Source: JADKCZ01 sp963786945 (GTDB lineage Bacteria > Myxococcota > Myxococcia > Myxococcales > Anaeromyxobacteraceae). Taken from it: a stretch of 64,000 bases of DNA. The first letter of the stretch is position 1, and every line of letters begins with the position of its first letter. The stretch covers positions 558,001 through 622,000 of the forward strand of contig CAWBAO010000005.1 in NCBI GenBank assembly GCA_963786945.1, read 5' to 3'. The notes under the pieces were generated by a model. The model made no database searches and had not been told where the DNA came from. It saw only the letters and a list, made by a program, of their open reading frames with translations. The position numbers and the translations under genes were made by a program. Below are positions 35,428 to 48,597 of the stretch, piece after piece.

Positions 35428-35523
35428 GGGGGCGCACCCTGCGACGGCGGCCGCGTCCAGTCAAGGCGAGCCCGCCGGGCGGCGAGGTTGCCCGTGGCGT
35501 CCTCGCGTGGTTGACTCGAGGCC

Positions 35524-36126
35524 ATGTCGACCGAGCCGAACACGCGCGACGACGGCGTCCCCGGCGCCGTCCCGTACCTGCGCTGGATCCTCTTCGCCAT
35601 CCTGCTGGTGGCCGCCTCCGCGGCCCTCATCGGCCTGCCGCGGGCCGAGGCGGGCGGCTGGTCGATCTGGCTGCGGCTGGTCCCGGTCCTGCTGCTGGTC
35701 CTCTTCATCGGCGGCTACGCCACCTATCGCTTCACGCTGGTCCGGGCCGGCCACTACCCGGCCGGCAAGGCGCTGGTGCGGGTGGCCATGCTGCTCCTCC
35801 TCACCCTGGCCATCACCGGCATCGCCCTCGACCGGCCGCCCCCCGTGGCCCCGGTGCCCGGCGTCGACCTGGCCGGGCCGCTCGCCAGCCCCGAGCCCGT
35901 GGTGCGGGCCGTGGCCAGCGAGGTGGCTCGCCACCGGCCCCGCCCCGAGGCGCTGGGCCACGTGCCGAGGCTGATCGCCCTGCTCGACGACGAGTCGCCG
36001 CTGGTCCGGCGCGAGGCCCACGCCACGCTGGTGGCGCTGGCCGGGCGGGACCTCGGCGAGGGGCCGGGGGCCGCCGATCGCTGGCGCCGGTTCTGGAGCG
36101 CCAGCGGCGTGACGGCCGCTCCCTGA
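35524..36126 (+). CDS. Three-span membrane protein with HEAT-like end
   Basis: A 200-residue protein. Three predicted spans (WILFAILLVAASAALIGLP, LRLVPVLLLVLFIGGYATY and VRVAMLLLLTLAITGIAL) lead to a C-terminal helical segment, VVRAVASEVARHRP then LIALLDDESPLVRREAHATL, which resembles a HEAT repeat. No catalytic motif is seen. It lies 63 bp before the Fur box. Confidence 0.6.
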   Translation: MSTEPNTRDDGVPGAVPYLRWILFAILLVAASAALIGLPRAEAGGWSIWLRLVPVLLLVLFIGGYATYRFTLVRAGHYPAGKALVRVAMLLLLTLAITGIALDRPPPVAPVPGVDLAGPLASPEPVVRAVASEVARHRPRPEALGHVPRLIALLDDESPLVRREAHATLVALAGRDLGEGPGAADRWRRFWSASGVTAAP

Positions 36127-36187
36127 CCCCGATCCGGGCCCGGGCCCGGGCCGCGGCCGGAAGGGGTTGCCAGCCGGCCGGGTTCTT

Positions 36188-36206
36188 GATAATGAGAACC
36201 GTTATC
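36188..36206 (+). promoter_or_regulatory. Fur box
   Basis: GATAATGAGAACCGTTATC matches the consensus GATAATGATAATCATTATC at 16 of 19 positions, and the outer arms GATAA/TTATC are perfectly paired. It ends 4 bp before ATG 36210, so iron-bound Fur would block initiation of fur and the feoB operon. Confidence 0.85.
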
Positions 36207-36209
36207 AAG

Positions 36210-36728
36210 ATGCCCTCGACCTCCCAGACCAGCCGCTCCGGGCCGCGCCGGGCCGCCCGCCGGGCCCCGGACCACGCCCGGGCCGGCCGCGCCGCGCTGC
36301 AGTCCGAGATCGCCCGGCTCGGGCTGAAGCGCTCGCGGCAGCGCGACCTGGTGGCGGACACCTTCTTCGACATGGGCGGCCACGTCTCGGTGGAGCAGCT
36401 GGTGGCCGCGGCGCGCCGCACCGATCCGCGGGTCAGCGTGGCCACCGTCTACCGGACCATGAAGCTGCTGGCCGACTGCGGGCTGGCCTTCCCCCGCCAG
36501 TTCGACGGCTCGCAGACCCGCTACGAGCCGGCGGCCGGCCGCCCCCACCACGACCACCTCATCTGCACCCGCTGCGGGTCGATCGAGGAGTTCGCCGAGG
36601 AGCGGATCGAGACGCTCCAGGCGCGGGTGGCGCAGGGCCACGGCTTCGAGGTGGAGACCCACAAGCTCGAGCTCTACGGGCGCTGCGCGGCCTGCCGGCG
36701 CGGCGCGGCGCGCGAGGCCAGGCCATGA
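36210..36728 (+). CDS. fur: Ferric uptake regulator family protein
   Basis: A 172-residue Fur-family repressor from ATG 36210; an ATG at 36192 lies inside the Fur box and is a less likely start. The winged helix is GLKRSRQRDLVADTFFDMG with the recognition part VSVATVYRTMKLLADCGLA. HHDHLICTRCGSIEEF supplies metal ligands, and CTRC plus CAAC form the structural zinc site. An N-terminal Arg/Ala extension of about 30 residues is longer than usual. The stop overlaps the feoB start, so the regulator and transporter are coupled and share the Fur box. Confidence 0.9.
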   Translation: MPSTSQTSRSGPRRAARRAPDHARAGRAALQSEIARLGLKRSRQRDLVADTFFDMGGHVSVEQLVAAARRTDPRVSVATVYRTMKLLADCGLAFPRQFDGSQTRYEPAAGRPHHDHLICTRCGSIEEFAEERIETLQARVAQGHGFEVETHKLELYGRCAACRRGAAREARP

Positions 36729-38779
36729 CGCCGCCGCCGCCCGCCAGCGCGCAGGTCCTCGAGGCCAAGCAGGTGGTGGCGCCGGCGCGCTCGGTGATCC
36801 TCGTCGGCAACCCCAACGTCGGAAAGAGCGTCCTCTTCGGCGCGCTCACCGGCCGGTACGTCACGGTCTCCAACTACCCGGGCACCACCGTGGAGGTCAC
36901 CCGCGGCACGGCCACCATCGACGGTGCGCCGTGGCACGTGATGGACACGCCGGGCACCAACAACCTCCTGCCCATGTCGGAGGACGAGCAGGTCACCCGG
37001 GACATCCTCCAGGCCGAGACCGGCTACGTGGCCATCCAGGTCTGCGACGCCAAGAACCTGCGGCGGGGGCTGCTGCTGACGTCGCAGCTGGCCGAGGCCG
37101 GCGTGCCGTTCCTCCTGGCCCTCAACATGGCCGACGAGGCCGCCAGCCGGGGCTTCCACGTCGACGAGGCCCGCCTGGCCGAGGCGCTGGGCGTCGACGT
37201 GGTGCCCACCGTGGCGGTGCAGCGCCAGGGGCTGGCCACGCTGCAGGCGCGCCTCGCCGCGGCGCGGGTCTCCAGCTTCGTCCCCCGGTACGACGAGGCC
37301 ATCGAGGCGGCGCTGGCCGAGGTGGCGCCGCTCATGCCCCGGGGTGGCCTGGGCGCGCGGGCCCTCGGCCTGATGGCCCTGGTGGGGGACGACTCGCTGC
37401 GCCAGCTGCTCACGGCGAGGCTCACCCCGGCGGCCCTGGCGCGGGTGGACGAGGTGCAGCGCGCCCTGGCCGCCCGGTACCCCGAGTCGCTGCGGTTCGT
37501 GGTCGCCAGGCAGCGGCTGATGGCGGTCGACCGGCTCCACGACGCGGTGGTCACCCGCGGCGCCCGCTCGGCCGGCAGCGACTTCGGGCGGCGGCTGGGG
37601 GCCTGGTCGACCCACCCGCTCTACGGGATCCCGCTGCTGCTGCTGGTGCTCTTCCTGTCCTGGCTCTTCGTCGGCCTCTTCGGGGCCGGGACGGCGGTCA
37701 ACTTCCTCGAGCAGACCGTCTTCCACCAGTACCTGGTGCCGTGGACCGAGGCGGGGCTCCGGGCGGTCCTCCCCGGCGGCGCGGTGAGCGAGTTCCTCAT
37801 CGGCCCGCCCGGCGTGCCCTACCAGGAGCACGGCGGCTTCATCGTCGGCCGCTACGGCCTGGTCTCGATGGGGCTCTCCTACGCCGTGGCCATCGTGCTG
37901 CCCATCGTCGCCACCTTCTTCGTGGCCTTCTCCATCCTCGAGGACTCCGGCTACCTGCCGCGCCTGGCGGTGATGGTGAACCAGGTCTTCAAGCGGATGG
38001 GGCTGAACGGGAAGGCCGTGCTGCCCATGGTGCTCGGCCTGGGCTGCGACACCATGGCCACCATGACGGCGCGGATCATGGAGACCCGCAAGGAGCGGGT
38101 CATCGTCACGCTGCTGCTGGCGCTGGCGGTCCCCTGCAGCGCCCAGCTGGCGGTGATCCTGGCCATGACCGCGGGCCTGCCGGCGGCCGCGCTGCTCTGG
38201 TTCGGCGGCACGCTGCTGGCGGTGATCTTCCTCATCGGCTGGCTGGCCGCCAAGGTCATCCCGGGGCGCGGCTCGGACTTCATGCTCGAGCTCCCGCCGC
38301 TGCGGCTGCCGCAGATGGGCAACGTCGCCGTCAAGACCCTGGCGCGCATCGAGTGGTACCTGCGCGAGGCCATGCCGCTGTTCCTGCTGGGGACGCTGCT
38401 GCTGTGGGGCATGGACCGCTTCCACCTGCTGGCCGCCCTGGAGCGGGCCGCCGAGCCGATCATGTCCGGGGTGCTGGGGCTGCCCAAGGAGGCGGCCGGC
38501 GCCTTCATCCTCGGCTTCCTGCGGCGCGACTACGCGGCGGCCGGGCTCTTCGCCCACTACCAGCCCTACCTGGCCGCCGGCACCATGACGCGGTCGATGG
38601 AGATCGAGGTGGTGGTGGCGCTGGTCACCATCACGCTGTTCATCCCCTGCATCGCCAACTTCTTCATGATCCTGAAGGAGCGCGGGCTGAAGACCGGCCT
38701 GGCCATGATGGGGTTCATCCTGCCGTTCTCGGTGGGCGTGGGCGCGCTGGTGAACCAGCTGATGCGGTGGGTGTACTGA
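36725..38779 (+). CDS. feoB: Ferrous iron transporter FeoB
   Basis: The main ferrous-iron permease, 684 residues. The N-terminal G domain has GNPNVGKSVLF near residue 28, YPGTT, DTPGTNNL and NMAD. The membrane part includes Gate-type motifs (ILEDSGYLPRLAVMVNQVF, LGLGCDTMATMTARI, LALAVPCSAQLAV) and ends LMRWVY. ATGA overlap with fur and TGATG overlap with the next gene mark a tight operon under the Fur box. The cytoplasmic FeoA-like domain is supplied in the downstream regulator fusion. Confidence 0.96.
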   Translation: MTPPPPASAQVLEAKQVVAPARSVILVGNPNVGKSVLFGALTGRYVTVSNYPGTTVEVTRGTATIDGAPWHVMDTPGTNNLLPMSEDEQVTRDILQAETGYVAIQVCDAKNLRRGLLLTSQLAEAGVPFLLALNMADEAASRGFHVDEARLAEALGVDVVPTVAVQRQGLATLQARLAAARVSSFVPRYDEAIEAALAEVAPLMPRGGLGARALGLMALVGDDSLRQLLTARLTPAALARVDEVQRALAARYPESLRFVVARQRLMAVDRLHDAVVTRGARSAGSDFGRRLGAWSTHPLYGIPLLLLVLFLSWLFVGLFGAGTAVNFLEQTVFHQYLVPWTEAGLRAVLPGGAVSEFLIGPPGVPYQEHGGFIVGRYGLVSMGLSYAVAIVLPIVATFFVAFSILEDSGYLPRLAVMVNQVFKRMGLNGKAVLPMVLGLGCDTMATMTARIMETRKERVIVTLLLALAVPCSAQLAVILAMTAGLPAAALLWFGGTLLAVIFLIGWLAAKVIPGRGSDFMLELPPLRLPQMGNVAVKTLARIEWYLREAMPLFLLGTLLLWGMDRFHLLAALERAAEPIMSGVLGLPKEAAGAFILGFLRRDYAAAGLFAHYQPYLAAGTMTRSMEIEVVVALVTITLFIPCIANFFMILKERGLKTGLAMMGFILPFSVGVGALVNQLMRWVY

Positions 38780-39012
38780 TGCCCGGTCCCGGCGCCGCCC
38801 GCCTCGAGCACTGCCCGCTCTGCGGGGTCGACTTCGACGCCTCGGGGCAGGGCTGCCGGCCCAGCTGTCCCATGGCGGCCGGGTGCCACGTGGTCTGCTG
38901 CCCGGGGTGCGGCTACAGCTTCCCGCAGGAGAACACCGGGCTGGCCGGCCGGCTCAAGCGGTTCCTCGAGGAGCGCCGCCGCGCCGCGGCGGAGAAGGGG
39001 AGCGTCACCTGA
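38779..39012 (+). CDS. Small Cys-rich protein of the feo operon
   Basis: A 77-residue protein starting on the last base of the feoB stop. It has eight cysteines in CPLCGVDF, GCRPSCPMAAGC and VVCCPGCGYSFP, followed by a basic helix. The spacing suggests a zinc ribbon or an iron-sulfur site. Its position matches that of FeoC-like accessory genes, but the sequence is not the winged-helix FeoC of E. coli. The role is unknown; iron sensing or FeoB assembly is plausible. Confidence 0.7.
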   Translation: MPGPGAARLEHCPLCGVDFDASGQGCRPSCPMAAGCHVVCCPGCGYSFPQENTGLAGRLKRFLEERRRAAAEKGSVT

Positions 39013-39017
39013 CCACC

Positions 39018-39686
39018 ATGCCGTCGCGCCGGCTCGAGGAGCTGCTCGAGACCGTCTTCACCGAGCACGAGGAGGGGCGCGACCAGGCCGCGACGGTCCT
39101 GGCGCGCGCCGCGGCGGCGCACGCCCCCGACGCCGCCCGCGCCGATCTCGAGGCCCTGGCCGCCGACGGCCTGCTGCTGCTCGACGGCCCCCGCGTGGCC
39201 CTCACCGCCGCCGGCGAGGCGCGCGCCCGGGACGTGGTGCGGCGGCACCGGCTCACCGAGCGGCTCTTCAAGGACCTGCTGGCGGTCTCCGAGTCGACCA
39301 TGGAGGACCAGGCCTGCGAGCTGGAGCACATCCTCTCCCCCGAGGCGACCGAGTCGGTCTGCACCCTGCTGGGCCACCCGCCCACCTGTCCGCACGGCCG
39401 GCCCATCCCGCCGGGGGCCTGCTGCGGGGCCTTCCAGAGGACGCTGCGGCCGCTGGTGACCGGGCTGCGCCACTTCGAGCTGGGCGCCACCGGGCGCATC
39501 GTCTTCATCGCCCCCAAGTTCCACGACCGGATGGACCGGCTGGCCGCGCTCGGCGTCATCCCGGGCAGCGAGGTGCGCCTCCACCAGCGCTCGCCGTCCT
39601 ACGTCATCGAGATCGGCGAGACCACCATCGCCCTCGACCCCGAGATCGCCGGCGAGATCTTCGTCAAGCCCGTCGAGCGGCGATAG
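39018..39686 (+). CDS. DtxR-family metalloregulator with FeoA-like domain
   Basis: A 222-residue protein. The N-terminal part resembles a DtxR/MntR winged helix and dimer domain (LEALAADGLLLLDGPRVALT, RRHRLTERLFKDLLAV, ACELEHILSPEATESVCTLL). The cysteine segment CPHGRPIPPGACCGAF is in place of the ordinary metal-site region. Residues about 150-222 are FeoA/SH3-like (LGVIPGSEVRLHQRSPSYVI, ending EIFVKPVE). It probably links metal sensing to FeoB activity or controls other iron or manganese genes. It follows the Cys-rich gene by 5 bp. Confidence 0.82.
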   Translation: MPSRRLEELLETVFTEHEEGRDQAATVLARAAAAHAPDAARADLEALAADGLLLLDGPRVALTAAGEARARDVVRRHRLTERLFKDLLAVSESTMEDQACELEHILSPEATESVCTLLGHPPTCPHGRPIPPGACCGAFQRTLRPLVTGLRHFELGATGRIVFIAPKFHDRMDRLAALGVIPGSEVRLHQRSPSYVIEIGETTIALDPEIAGEIFVKPVERR

Positions 39687-39781
39687 CCAGGCCGCGCCGA
39701 CGGCGCCGGCCGCCCCGCCGCTATCGGGAGATTTCTGGACGGGGCGGGACCCGCTGGTAGCTTCGGCGACGGGTCATCCGA

Positions 39782-40080
39782 ATGTCCTGGCACCCTGGGC
39801 GCAAAGCCTCGCTGGCGCTGCTCGGCGCTGCCATCCTCCTGGCGGTGGCCGGCGCCCTCGATCCGTCCGGGCTCGGCAAGAGCTTCCGGCTCCAGGAGGA
39901 GTGCCTCCGCCTGGCCGACGAGAACGACCGGCTCCAGGCCGAGAACCACCGGCTGGCCCGCGAGGCCCGGGCGCTGCTCACCGATCCCAAGGCGAGGGAG
40001 CGCGCCGCGCGCGAGGAGCTCCGCTTCATCCGCGCCGGCGAGCTCATCTACCGGCTCGACGCCCGGGCCCCGGGAGCGCC

Positions 40081-40084
<4 letters not shown>
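39782..40084 (+). CDS. ftsB: Cell division protein FtsB (DivIC-type)
   Basis: A 100-residue single-span protein: a short cytoplasmic start, a membrane helix (LALLGAAILLAVAGAL), then a coiled coil rich in Leu and charged residues (RLADENDRLQAENHRLAREA) and the conserved ending AREELRFIRAGELIYRL. These features define the FtsB/DivIC septum-formation initiators. It overlaps the cyclase gene by 4 bp. Confidence 0.85.
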
Positions 40085-42399
<2,315 letters not shown>

Positions 42400-42497
42400 T
42401 TCGCGCCGGCGCCGCCTCTCCGGTGGTGGCGCGGAGTCCCCGCCTGTTACACTCCCCGGGCCGCCACTCCAGGGCGGTCGCGAGGAGCCGCACCGGC

Positions 42498-43820
42498 GTG
42501 AAAAAGAACTTCGTCCTCGACACCAACGTCCTGCTGCACGATCCCAAGAGCCTGTTCGGGTTCGACGACAACGACGTCGTCATCCCCATCCACGTCATCG
42601 AGGAGATCGACAACTTCAAGCGGGACCTCTCCTCGCTGGGCCGGAACGCCAGGCAGGTCTCCCGCTCGCTCGACGAGTTCCGCCTGGCGGGCAAGCTGCG
42701 GGACGGCGTGTCGATCGGGCCCGGCAAGGGCCGCCTGCGCGTGCTCTTCGCCGACCGCAAGCTGCCGCCCGAGGTGGGCGACGGCCAGATCACCGACGAC
42801 AAGATCCTGGCGGTGGCGCTCGACCTGCTCACCAAGGAGAAGGGGACGCCCTGCGTCTTCGTCTCCAAGGACACCAACCTCCGCATCCGCGCCGACGCGC
42901 TCGGGCTGCACGCCGAGGACTACGACGTCGAGGGGGTGGAGATCGACGAGCTCTGGAGCGGGGTGGCCGAGCTCGACGTCGACCCCGAGGTGGTGAACGA
43001 GTTCTACGCCGCCGGCGCGGTGGCCTGCCCGGACGGACTGCCCGCGCCGCCCCCCAACGCCTACGTGGTGCTGCGCGACCGGCAGGCGCCGCAGCACAGC
43101 GCGGTGGGCAAGTACAGCGCGGCCCGGGGCGCCTTCGTCCAGCTCATCAAGACCCCCAAGGAAGGGGTCTGGGGGATCCGCCCCCGCAACAAGGAGCAGT
43201 CCTTCGCCCTGGACGTGCTGCTCAACGACGAGATCCGCCTGGTCACCATGGTCGGCAAGGCCGGCACCGGCAAGACGCTGCTGGCCATCGCGGCCGGACT
43301 GCAGAAGTCGATGGAGGAGTCGGTCTACCAGAAGCTGCTGGTCTCCCGGCCCATCTTCCCGCTGGGCCGCGACATCGGCTACCTGCCCGGCTCGGTGGAG
43401 GAGAAGCTCAACCCCTGGATGCAGCCCATCTTCGACAACGTCGAGTACCTGATGAACCTCTCGCGCTCGGAGAAGAAGGCCGGGCGCGGCTGGCACGAGC
43501 TGATGGACCTCGGCATCCTCGAGATCGAGCCGCTCACCTACATCCGCGGCCGCTCCATCCCCAACCAGTTCATCATCGTGGACGAGGCCCAGAACCTCAC
43601 GCCCCACGAGGTGAAGACCATCATCACCCGGGCCGGCGACGGCACCAAGATCGTGCTCACCGGCGACCCCTACCAGATCGACAACCCCTACGTGGACCAG
43701 ACCAACAACGGCCTGGTCCACGTGGTGACCCGGTTCAAGGACGAGCGGCTGGCCGGGCACATCACCCTGTCCAAGGGCGAGCGGTCGCCGCTGGCCGAGC
43801 TGGCCGCCAACCTGCTGTAG
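42498..43820 (+). CDS. PIN-PhoH family ATPase
   Basis: A 440-residue protein from GTG 42498. The N-terminal PIN domain has FVLDTNVLLHDP and the acidic sites VIEEID and DDKILAVAL, typical of metal-dependent RNases. The C-terminal PhoH domain has Walker A GKAGTGKTLLA and Walker B FIIVDEAQNLTPHE. PhoH2-type proteins couple an RNase to a helicase-like ATPase and act in RNA turnover. It stands alone on the strand, with dnaK far downstream. Confidence 0.9.
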   Translation: MKKNFVLDTNVLLHDPKSLFGFDDNDVVIPIHVIEEIDNFKRDLSSLGRNARQVSRSLDEFRLAGKLRDGVSIGPGKGRLRVLFADRKLPPEVGDGQITDDKILAVALDLLTKEKGTPCVFVSKDTNLRIRADALGLHAEDYDVEGVEIDELWSGVAELDVDPEVVNEFYAAGAVACPDGLPAPPPNAYVVLRDRQAPQHSAVGKYSAARGAFVQLIKTPKEGVWGIRPRNKEQSFALDVLLNDEIRLVTMVGKAGTGKTLLAIAAGLQKSMEESVYQKLLVSRPIFPLGRDIGYLPGSVEEKLNPWMQPIFDNVEYLMNLSRSEKKAGRGWHELMDLGILEIEPLTYIRGRSIPNQFIIVDEAQNLTPHEVKTIITRAGDGTKIVLTGDPYQIDNPYVDQTNNGLVHVVTRFKDERLAGHITLSKGERSPLAELAANLL

Positions 43821-43904
43821 CGCGCGGAGGCGGGGACGGGGCGGCCTCGAGGCCGGGCCCGGCGCGGCGGTGGCCGGGCTGCCGGCGGCCAGGCCGCCAG
43901 GCGG

Positions 43905-44978
43905 TCAGGCGACGGCGCCGCGGAAATCGATCAGCTCGACCGGGTCGGGCGCCATGCCGAACGACACGGCGTCGCGCCAGCCCTCGGCGTCGCCGCCGAC
44001 CTGGAGCGGCATGGGGCGCTCGAAGCGCAGCGCGACCTGGTCGGCGTGGAAGTCGACGATCTTCTCGTGGGCGAAGTCGCCCGACCAGATGCGCTGCAGG
44101 TTCATGAGCAGGGTGGACACCGGCAGGTCCGAGACCACCCGCAGGTGCATCAGGCCGCGCGCCTTGTCGGCGTGCGGGAAGATCCGCAGGCCCATGCCGT
44201 AGAAGGGGACGGTGCTGGCCCCCGCCATCATGCAGGGGCCGGCGTAGAGCAGCTCGCCGGGACCGATGACCGGGCCCAGCCGGCGCCCCTGGCCGTCGAG
44301 CCGCCATGCCTCGCGGCCGGAGTTGACGATCTCGCAGTAGGTGGGGCGGCGCTCCAGCAGCTGGCGCGGCGCCGAGCGGAGCGCCACCGCCAGGCCGTAG
44401 CCGGCCACCCCGAGCCCGAGCGACTGCAGCGGCGTGCCGGACAGCCGCTCCTTCAGCCAGAGGTAGTCGTTGAGGATGGCGGCATCGACCCCCACGCCGG
44501 CAAACGGGGTGCGGCGCCCCTCGCAGGTGACCAGGTCGACGGGGCGGGTGGCGTGGATCCGGCCGGCCAGGAAGCGGGAGAGGTCCCGGACGTGGTGGCG
44601 CGGCGTGGCGCCCACCATCTCGGCCACCGCGTTGCCCGTCCCCAGGGCCAGCACGCCGAAGCGGGGCGCCCGCTGGTGGCGGCGCTCGGAGGCGTCGATG
44701 ATCCGGTTGACCCAGGAGACGAAGGTGCCGTCCCCGCCGCCGGTGAAGACGGTCTGGTAGCGGCGCGCCACCACCCAGTCGGCGATCTCGGCGGCCTCCT
44801 CCTCCCCGTGCGAGAGGTAGAGGTCCTCGTGCGGGACCAGCTCGGAGAGGGCCTGGCGGACCTGCTTGTTGACGGCCTTGGCCCGCGCGTTGAGCAGCAC
44901 GGCGACCCCTCGCGGCCGGGCGGAGAAGGGCAGGACGGGGGCTTCGAGACGCTGGGCGCTGGCGACCAGTTGGATCAT
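43905..44978 (-). CDS. Diacylglycerol/lipid kinase-family protein
   Basis: About 357 residues from ATG 44978, chosen over the upstream GTG 45038 because GGGGAACGA lies before it. The nucleotide motif FTGGGDGTFVSWVN and VLALGTGNAVAEMVG are the signature of the DagK/sphingosine kinase fold. VLLNARAKAVNK is its normal N-terminal start. The C-terminal half is typical for the family (GVGVDAAILNDYLWL). The lipid substrate is not determinable. It is divergent from dnaK. Confidence 0.85.
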   Translation of the reverse strand: MIQLVASAQRLEAPVLPFSARPRGVAVLLNARAKAVNKQVRQALSELVPHEDLYLSHGEEEAAEIADWVVARRYQTVFTGGGDGTFVSWVNRIIDASERRHQRAPRFGVLALGTGNAVAEMVGATPRHHVRDLSRFLAGRIHATRPVDLVTCEGRRTPFAGVGVDAAILNDYLWLKERLSGTPLQSLGLGVAGYGLAVALRSAPRQLLERRPTYCEIVNSGREAWRLDGQGRRLGPVIGPGELLYAGPCMMAGASTVPFYGMGLRIFPHADKARGLMHLRVVSDLPVSTLLMNLQRIWSGDFAHEKIVDFHADQVALRFERPMPLQVGGDAEGWRDAVSFGMAPDPVELIDFRGAVA

Positions 44979-45185
44979 TCGTTCCCCGAGGAAGGGCCTG
45001 ACACGCTTGTCCTGTACCGAGAGCAAGGCATATGCCACGTCGCGTCACATGCGAACCTTCATGATACCGGGCCGTTACGGTGTGGGCGGACAACCTACAG
45101 CCAGCGAGGAGCGTGAAGCCAGGGTGGCTGCCGCGAAGCCGGCTACGCACCCGGCCGGGCCGTCGCGAAGTGCTCCCGGATGCAT

Positions 45186-45213
45186 TTGACACGTCGAGAC
45201 GGGTGCTTAGGTT
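45186..45213 (+). promoter_or_regulatory. Promoter of dnaK
   Basis: TTGACA at 45186-45191 and TAGGTT at 45208-45213, 16 bp apart, lie 28 bp before the dnaK ATG. I see no CIRCE inverted repeat between them and the gene. Confidence 0.65.
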
Positions 45214-45240
45214 GCGGTCGACCAGGAGGGTCAAGGACAC

Positions 45241-47141
<1,901 letters not shown>

Positions 47142-47160
47142 CCACCCCGGCCCGATCCCG

Positions 47161-47193
47161 CGGCCCACGCTCGCTTTCGGCGGGCGTGGGCCG
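47161..47193 (+). terminator. Strong hairpin after dnaK
   Basis: CGGCCCACGC and GCGTGGGCCG form a perfect 10-bp stem around a further GC-rich inner part, 20 bp after the dnaK stop. There is only a short T-rich stretch after it, so termination may be inefficient or factor-dependent. Confidence 0.6.
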
Positions 47194-47206
47194 TACCATT
47201 TCGGGC

Positions 47207-48106
47207 TTGCGCCTCGTCATCCTCTCGCGCTCGGCCCGGATCCACAGCACCGCGCGGCTGGTGGCGGCGGCGCGTGCCGCCGGCCACTCGGCGCGGGTGG
47301 TCGACCCGCTCGACGTGGAGCTCGGGCTGGCGGCCCCCGGGCCCTCGCTCCGCTGGAGGGGGGGGCGGTTCCCGCGCGCCGACGTGGTGATCCCGCGCAT
47401 CGGCGTCTCCATCCACCAGTACGGGCTCTCGGTGGTGAAGCAGCTGGAGCTGGCCGGGATCCCGGTGCTGAACGGCTCCGCCGCCATCGAGGCCAGCCGC
47501 CACAAGATGCGCAGCCTCCAGCTGCTGGCCGCCGCCGGGCTGCCGGTGCCCCGCACGGTCATGGCGAGCGGCGCGCGCGGGCTGGCCGGCCTGGTCGAGC
47601 GGGTCGGCGGCGTGCCGGTGCTGCTCAAGGTGCTCTCCGCCGACGGCAAGGGCGGCGTCATGGTCTGCGAGAGCCTCCAGTCGCTGGAGGCGGCGCTGGA
47701 GGCGGTGCACGGCCTGGGCAAGGACCTGGTGGTCCAGCAGTACCTGCGCGGCGGGCGCGGCCGCGACCTGCGCGCGCTGGTGGTGGGGGGGCGGGTGGTG
47801 GCGGCCCTGCGGCGGCGGGCCGCGGCCGGCCGCTTCGCCCGCACGCTCCGGCGCGGCGCCCGCTTCGACCCGGTCCGGCTGCCGGCCCGCCACGCCCGGA
47901 TCGCCGCCGAGGCCGCTCGCGTCCTGGACCTGCGGTTCTGCGCCGTCGACATGCTCGACGAGAAGGAGGGGCCGCTGGTGTTCGAGGTCAACGCCTCGCC
48001 GTCGATCCGCGAGGCCGAGGCCGGCTGCGGGGTGGACGTGGCGGCGCTGGTGGTGGCCTGCGCCGAGGAGCTGGTCCGGGCCGCCGCGAAGGGGCGCAGC
48101 CGGTGA
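47207..48106 (+). CDS. RimK-like ATP-grasp ligase
   Basis: A 299-residue ATP-grasp enzyme from TTG 47207 (GTG 47186 is possible). It starts LVILSRSARIHSTARLVAAA, with an N-terminal pre-ATP-grasp domain (ADVVIPRIGVSIHQYGLSVV) like RimK. The ATP-grasp core has ASRHKMRSLQLLAAAGLPVP, VLLKVLSADGKGGVMVCES and the metal-site end LVFEVNASPSIREAE. RimK adds glutamates to ribosomal protein S6; close homologues ligate other amino acids to peptides or cofactors. The substrate is unknown. Confidence 0.85.
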   Translation: MRLVILSRSARIHSTARLVAAARAAGHSARVVDPLDVELGLAAPGPSLRWRGGRFPRADVVIPRIGVSIHQYGLSVVKQLELAGIPVLNGSAAIEASRHKMRSLQLLAAAGLPVPRTVMASGARGLAGLVERVGGVPVLLKVLSADGKGGVMVCESLQSLEAALEAVHGLGKDLVVQQYLRGGRGRDLRALVVGGRVVAALRRRAAAGRFARTLRRGARFDPVRLPARHARIAAEAARVLDLRFCAVDMLDEKEGPLVFEVNASPSIREAEAGCGVDVAALVVACAEELVRAAAKGRSR

Positions 48107-48165
48107 AGCCTTGGTCCTCCCCGTGCGTCCCTGCTATGCAACGGGCTCAACCGGAGGTCCACCGC

Positions 48166-48597
48166 ATGCGACTCACCGCCCTCTTTGCCCTCACCGCCGC
48201 CCTGGCCGGGGCGGCCCTCGCCGCGGCCGCGGCCGATCCCTCGGCCGACGTGGCCTCGACCTACGCCGTGCGCGCCAGCGTCGAGCCGGCCACGCTCAAG
48301 GCCGGCGCCACCGGCACGCTCCGCCTCGCCATCGAGCCGGTGGGGCCGGTCCACGTCGATCCCAAGGCGCCGCTCAAGGTCACGCTCACCGCCACGCCGG
48401 GCCTGAAGCTGGGCCAGTCGCAGCTGGGGCGGGCCGAGGCCAAGCCGGCCGGGCAGGGGGTCTCCTTCGCGGCGCCGGTGACGGCGGCCGCGGCCGGCAA
48501 GCAGGAGGTGAGGGCGAAGCTCGACTTCTTCGTCTGCACCGACCAGTGGTGCGTCAAGCAGGTCCGCGAGCTCACGGTCCCGGTCGACGTCCGGTGA
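48166..48597 (+). CDS. Exported protein of unknown function
   Basis: A 143-residue protein with a signal peptide (MRLTALFALTAALAGAALAA). A beta-sandwich-like body (VRASVEPATLKAGATGTLRL, then GPVHVDPKAPLKVTLTAT) ends with a cysteine pair in FFVCTDQWCVKQVRELTV. That pattern is reminiscent of the N-terminal domain of DsbD-type thiol reductases, but the match is not strong enough to name. It overlaps rlmB by 4 bp. Confidence 0.6.
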   Translation: MRLTALFALTAALAGAALAAAAADPSADVASTYAVRASVEPATLKAGATGTLRLAIEPVGPVHVDPKAPLKVTLTATPGLKLGQSQLGRAEAKPAGQGVSFAAPVTAAAAGKQEVRAKLDFFVCTDQWCVKQVRELTVPVDVR

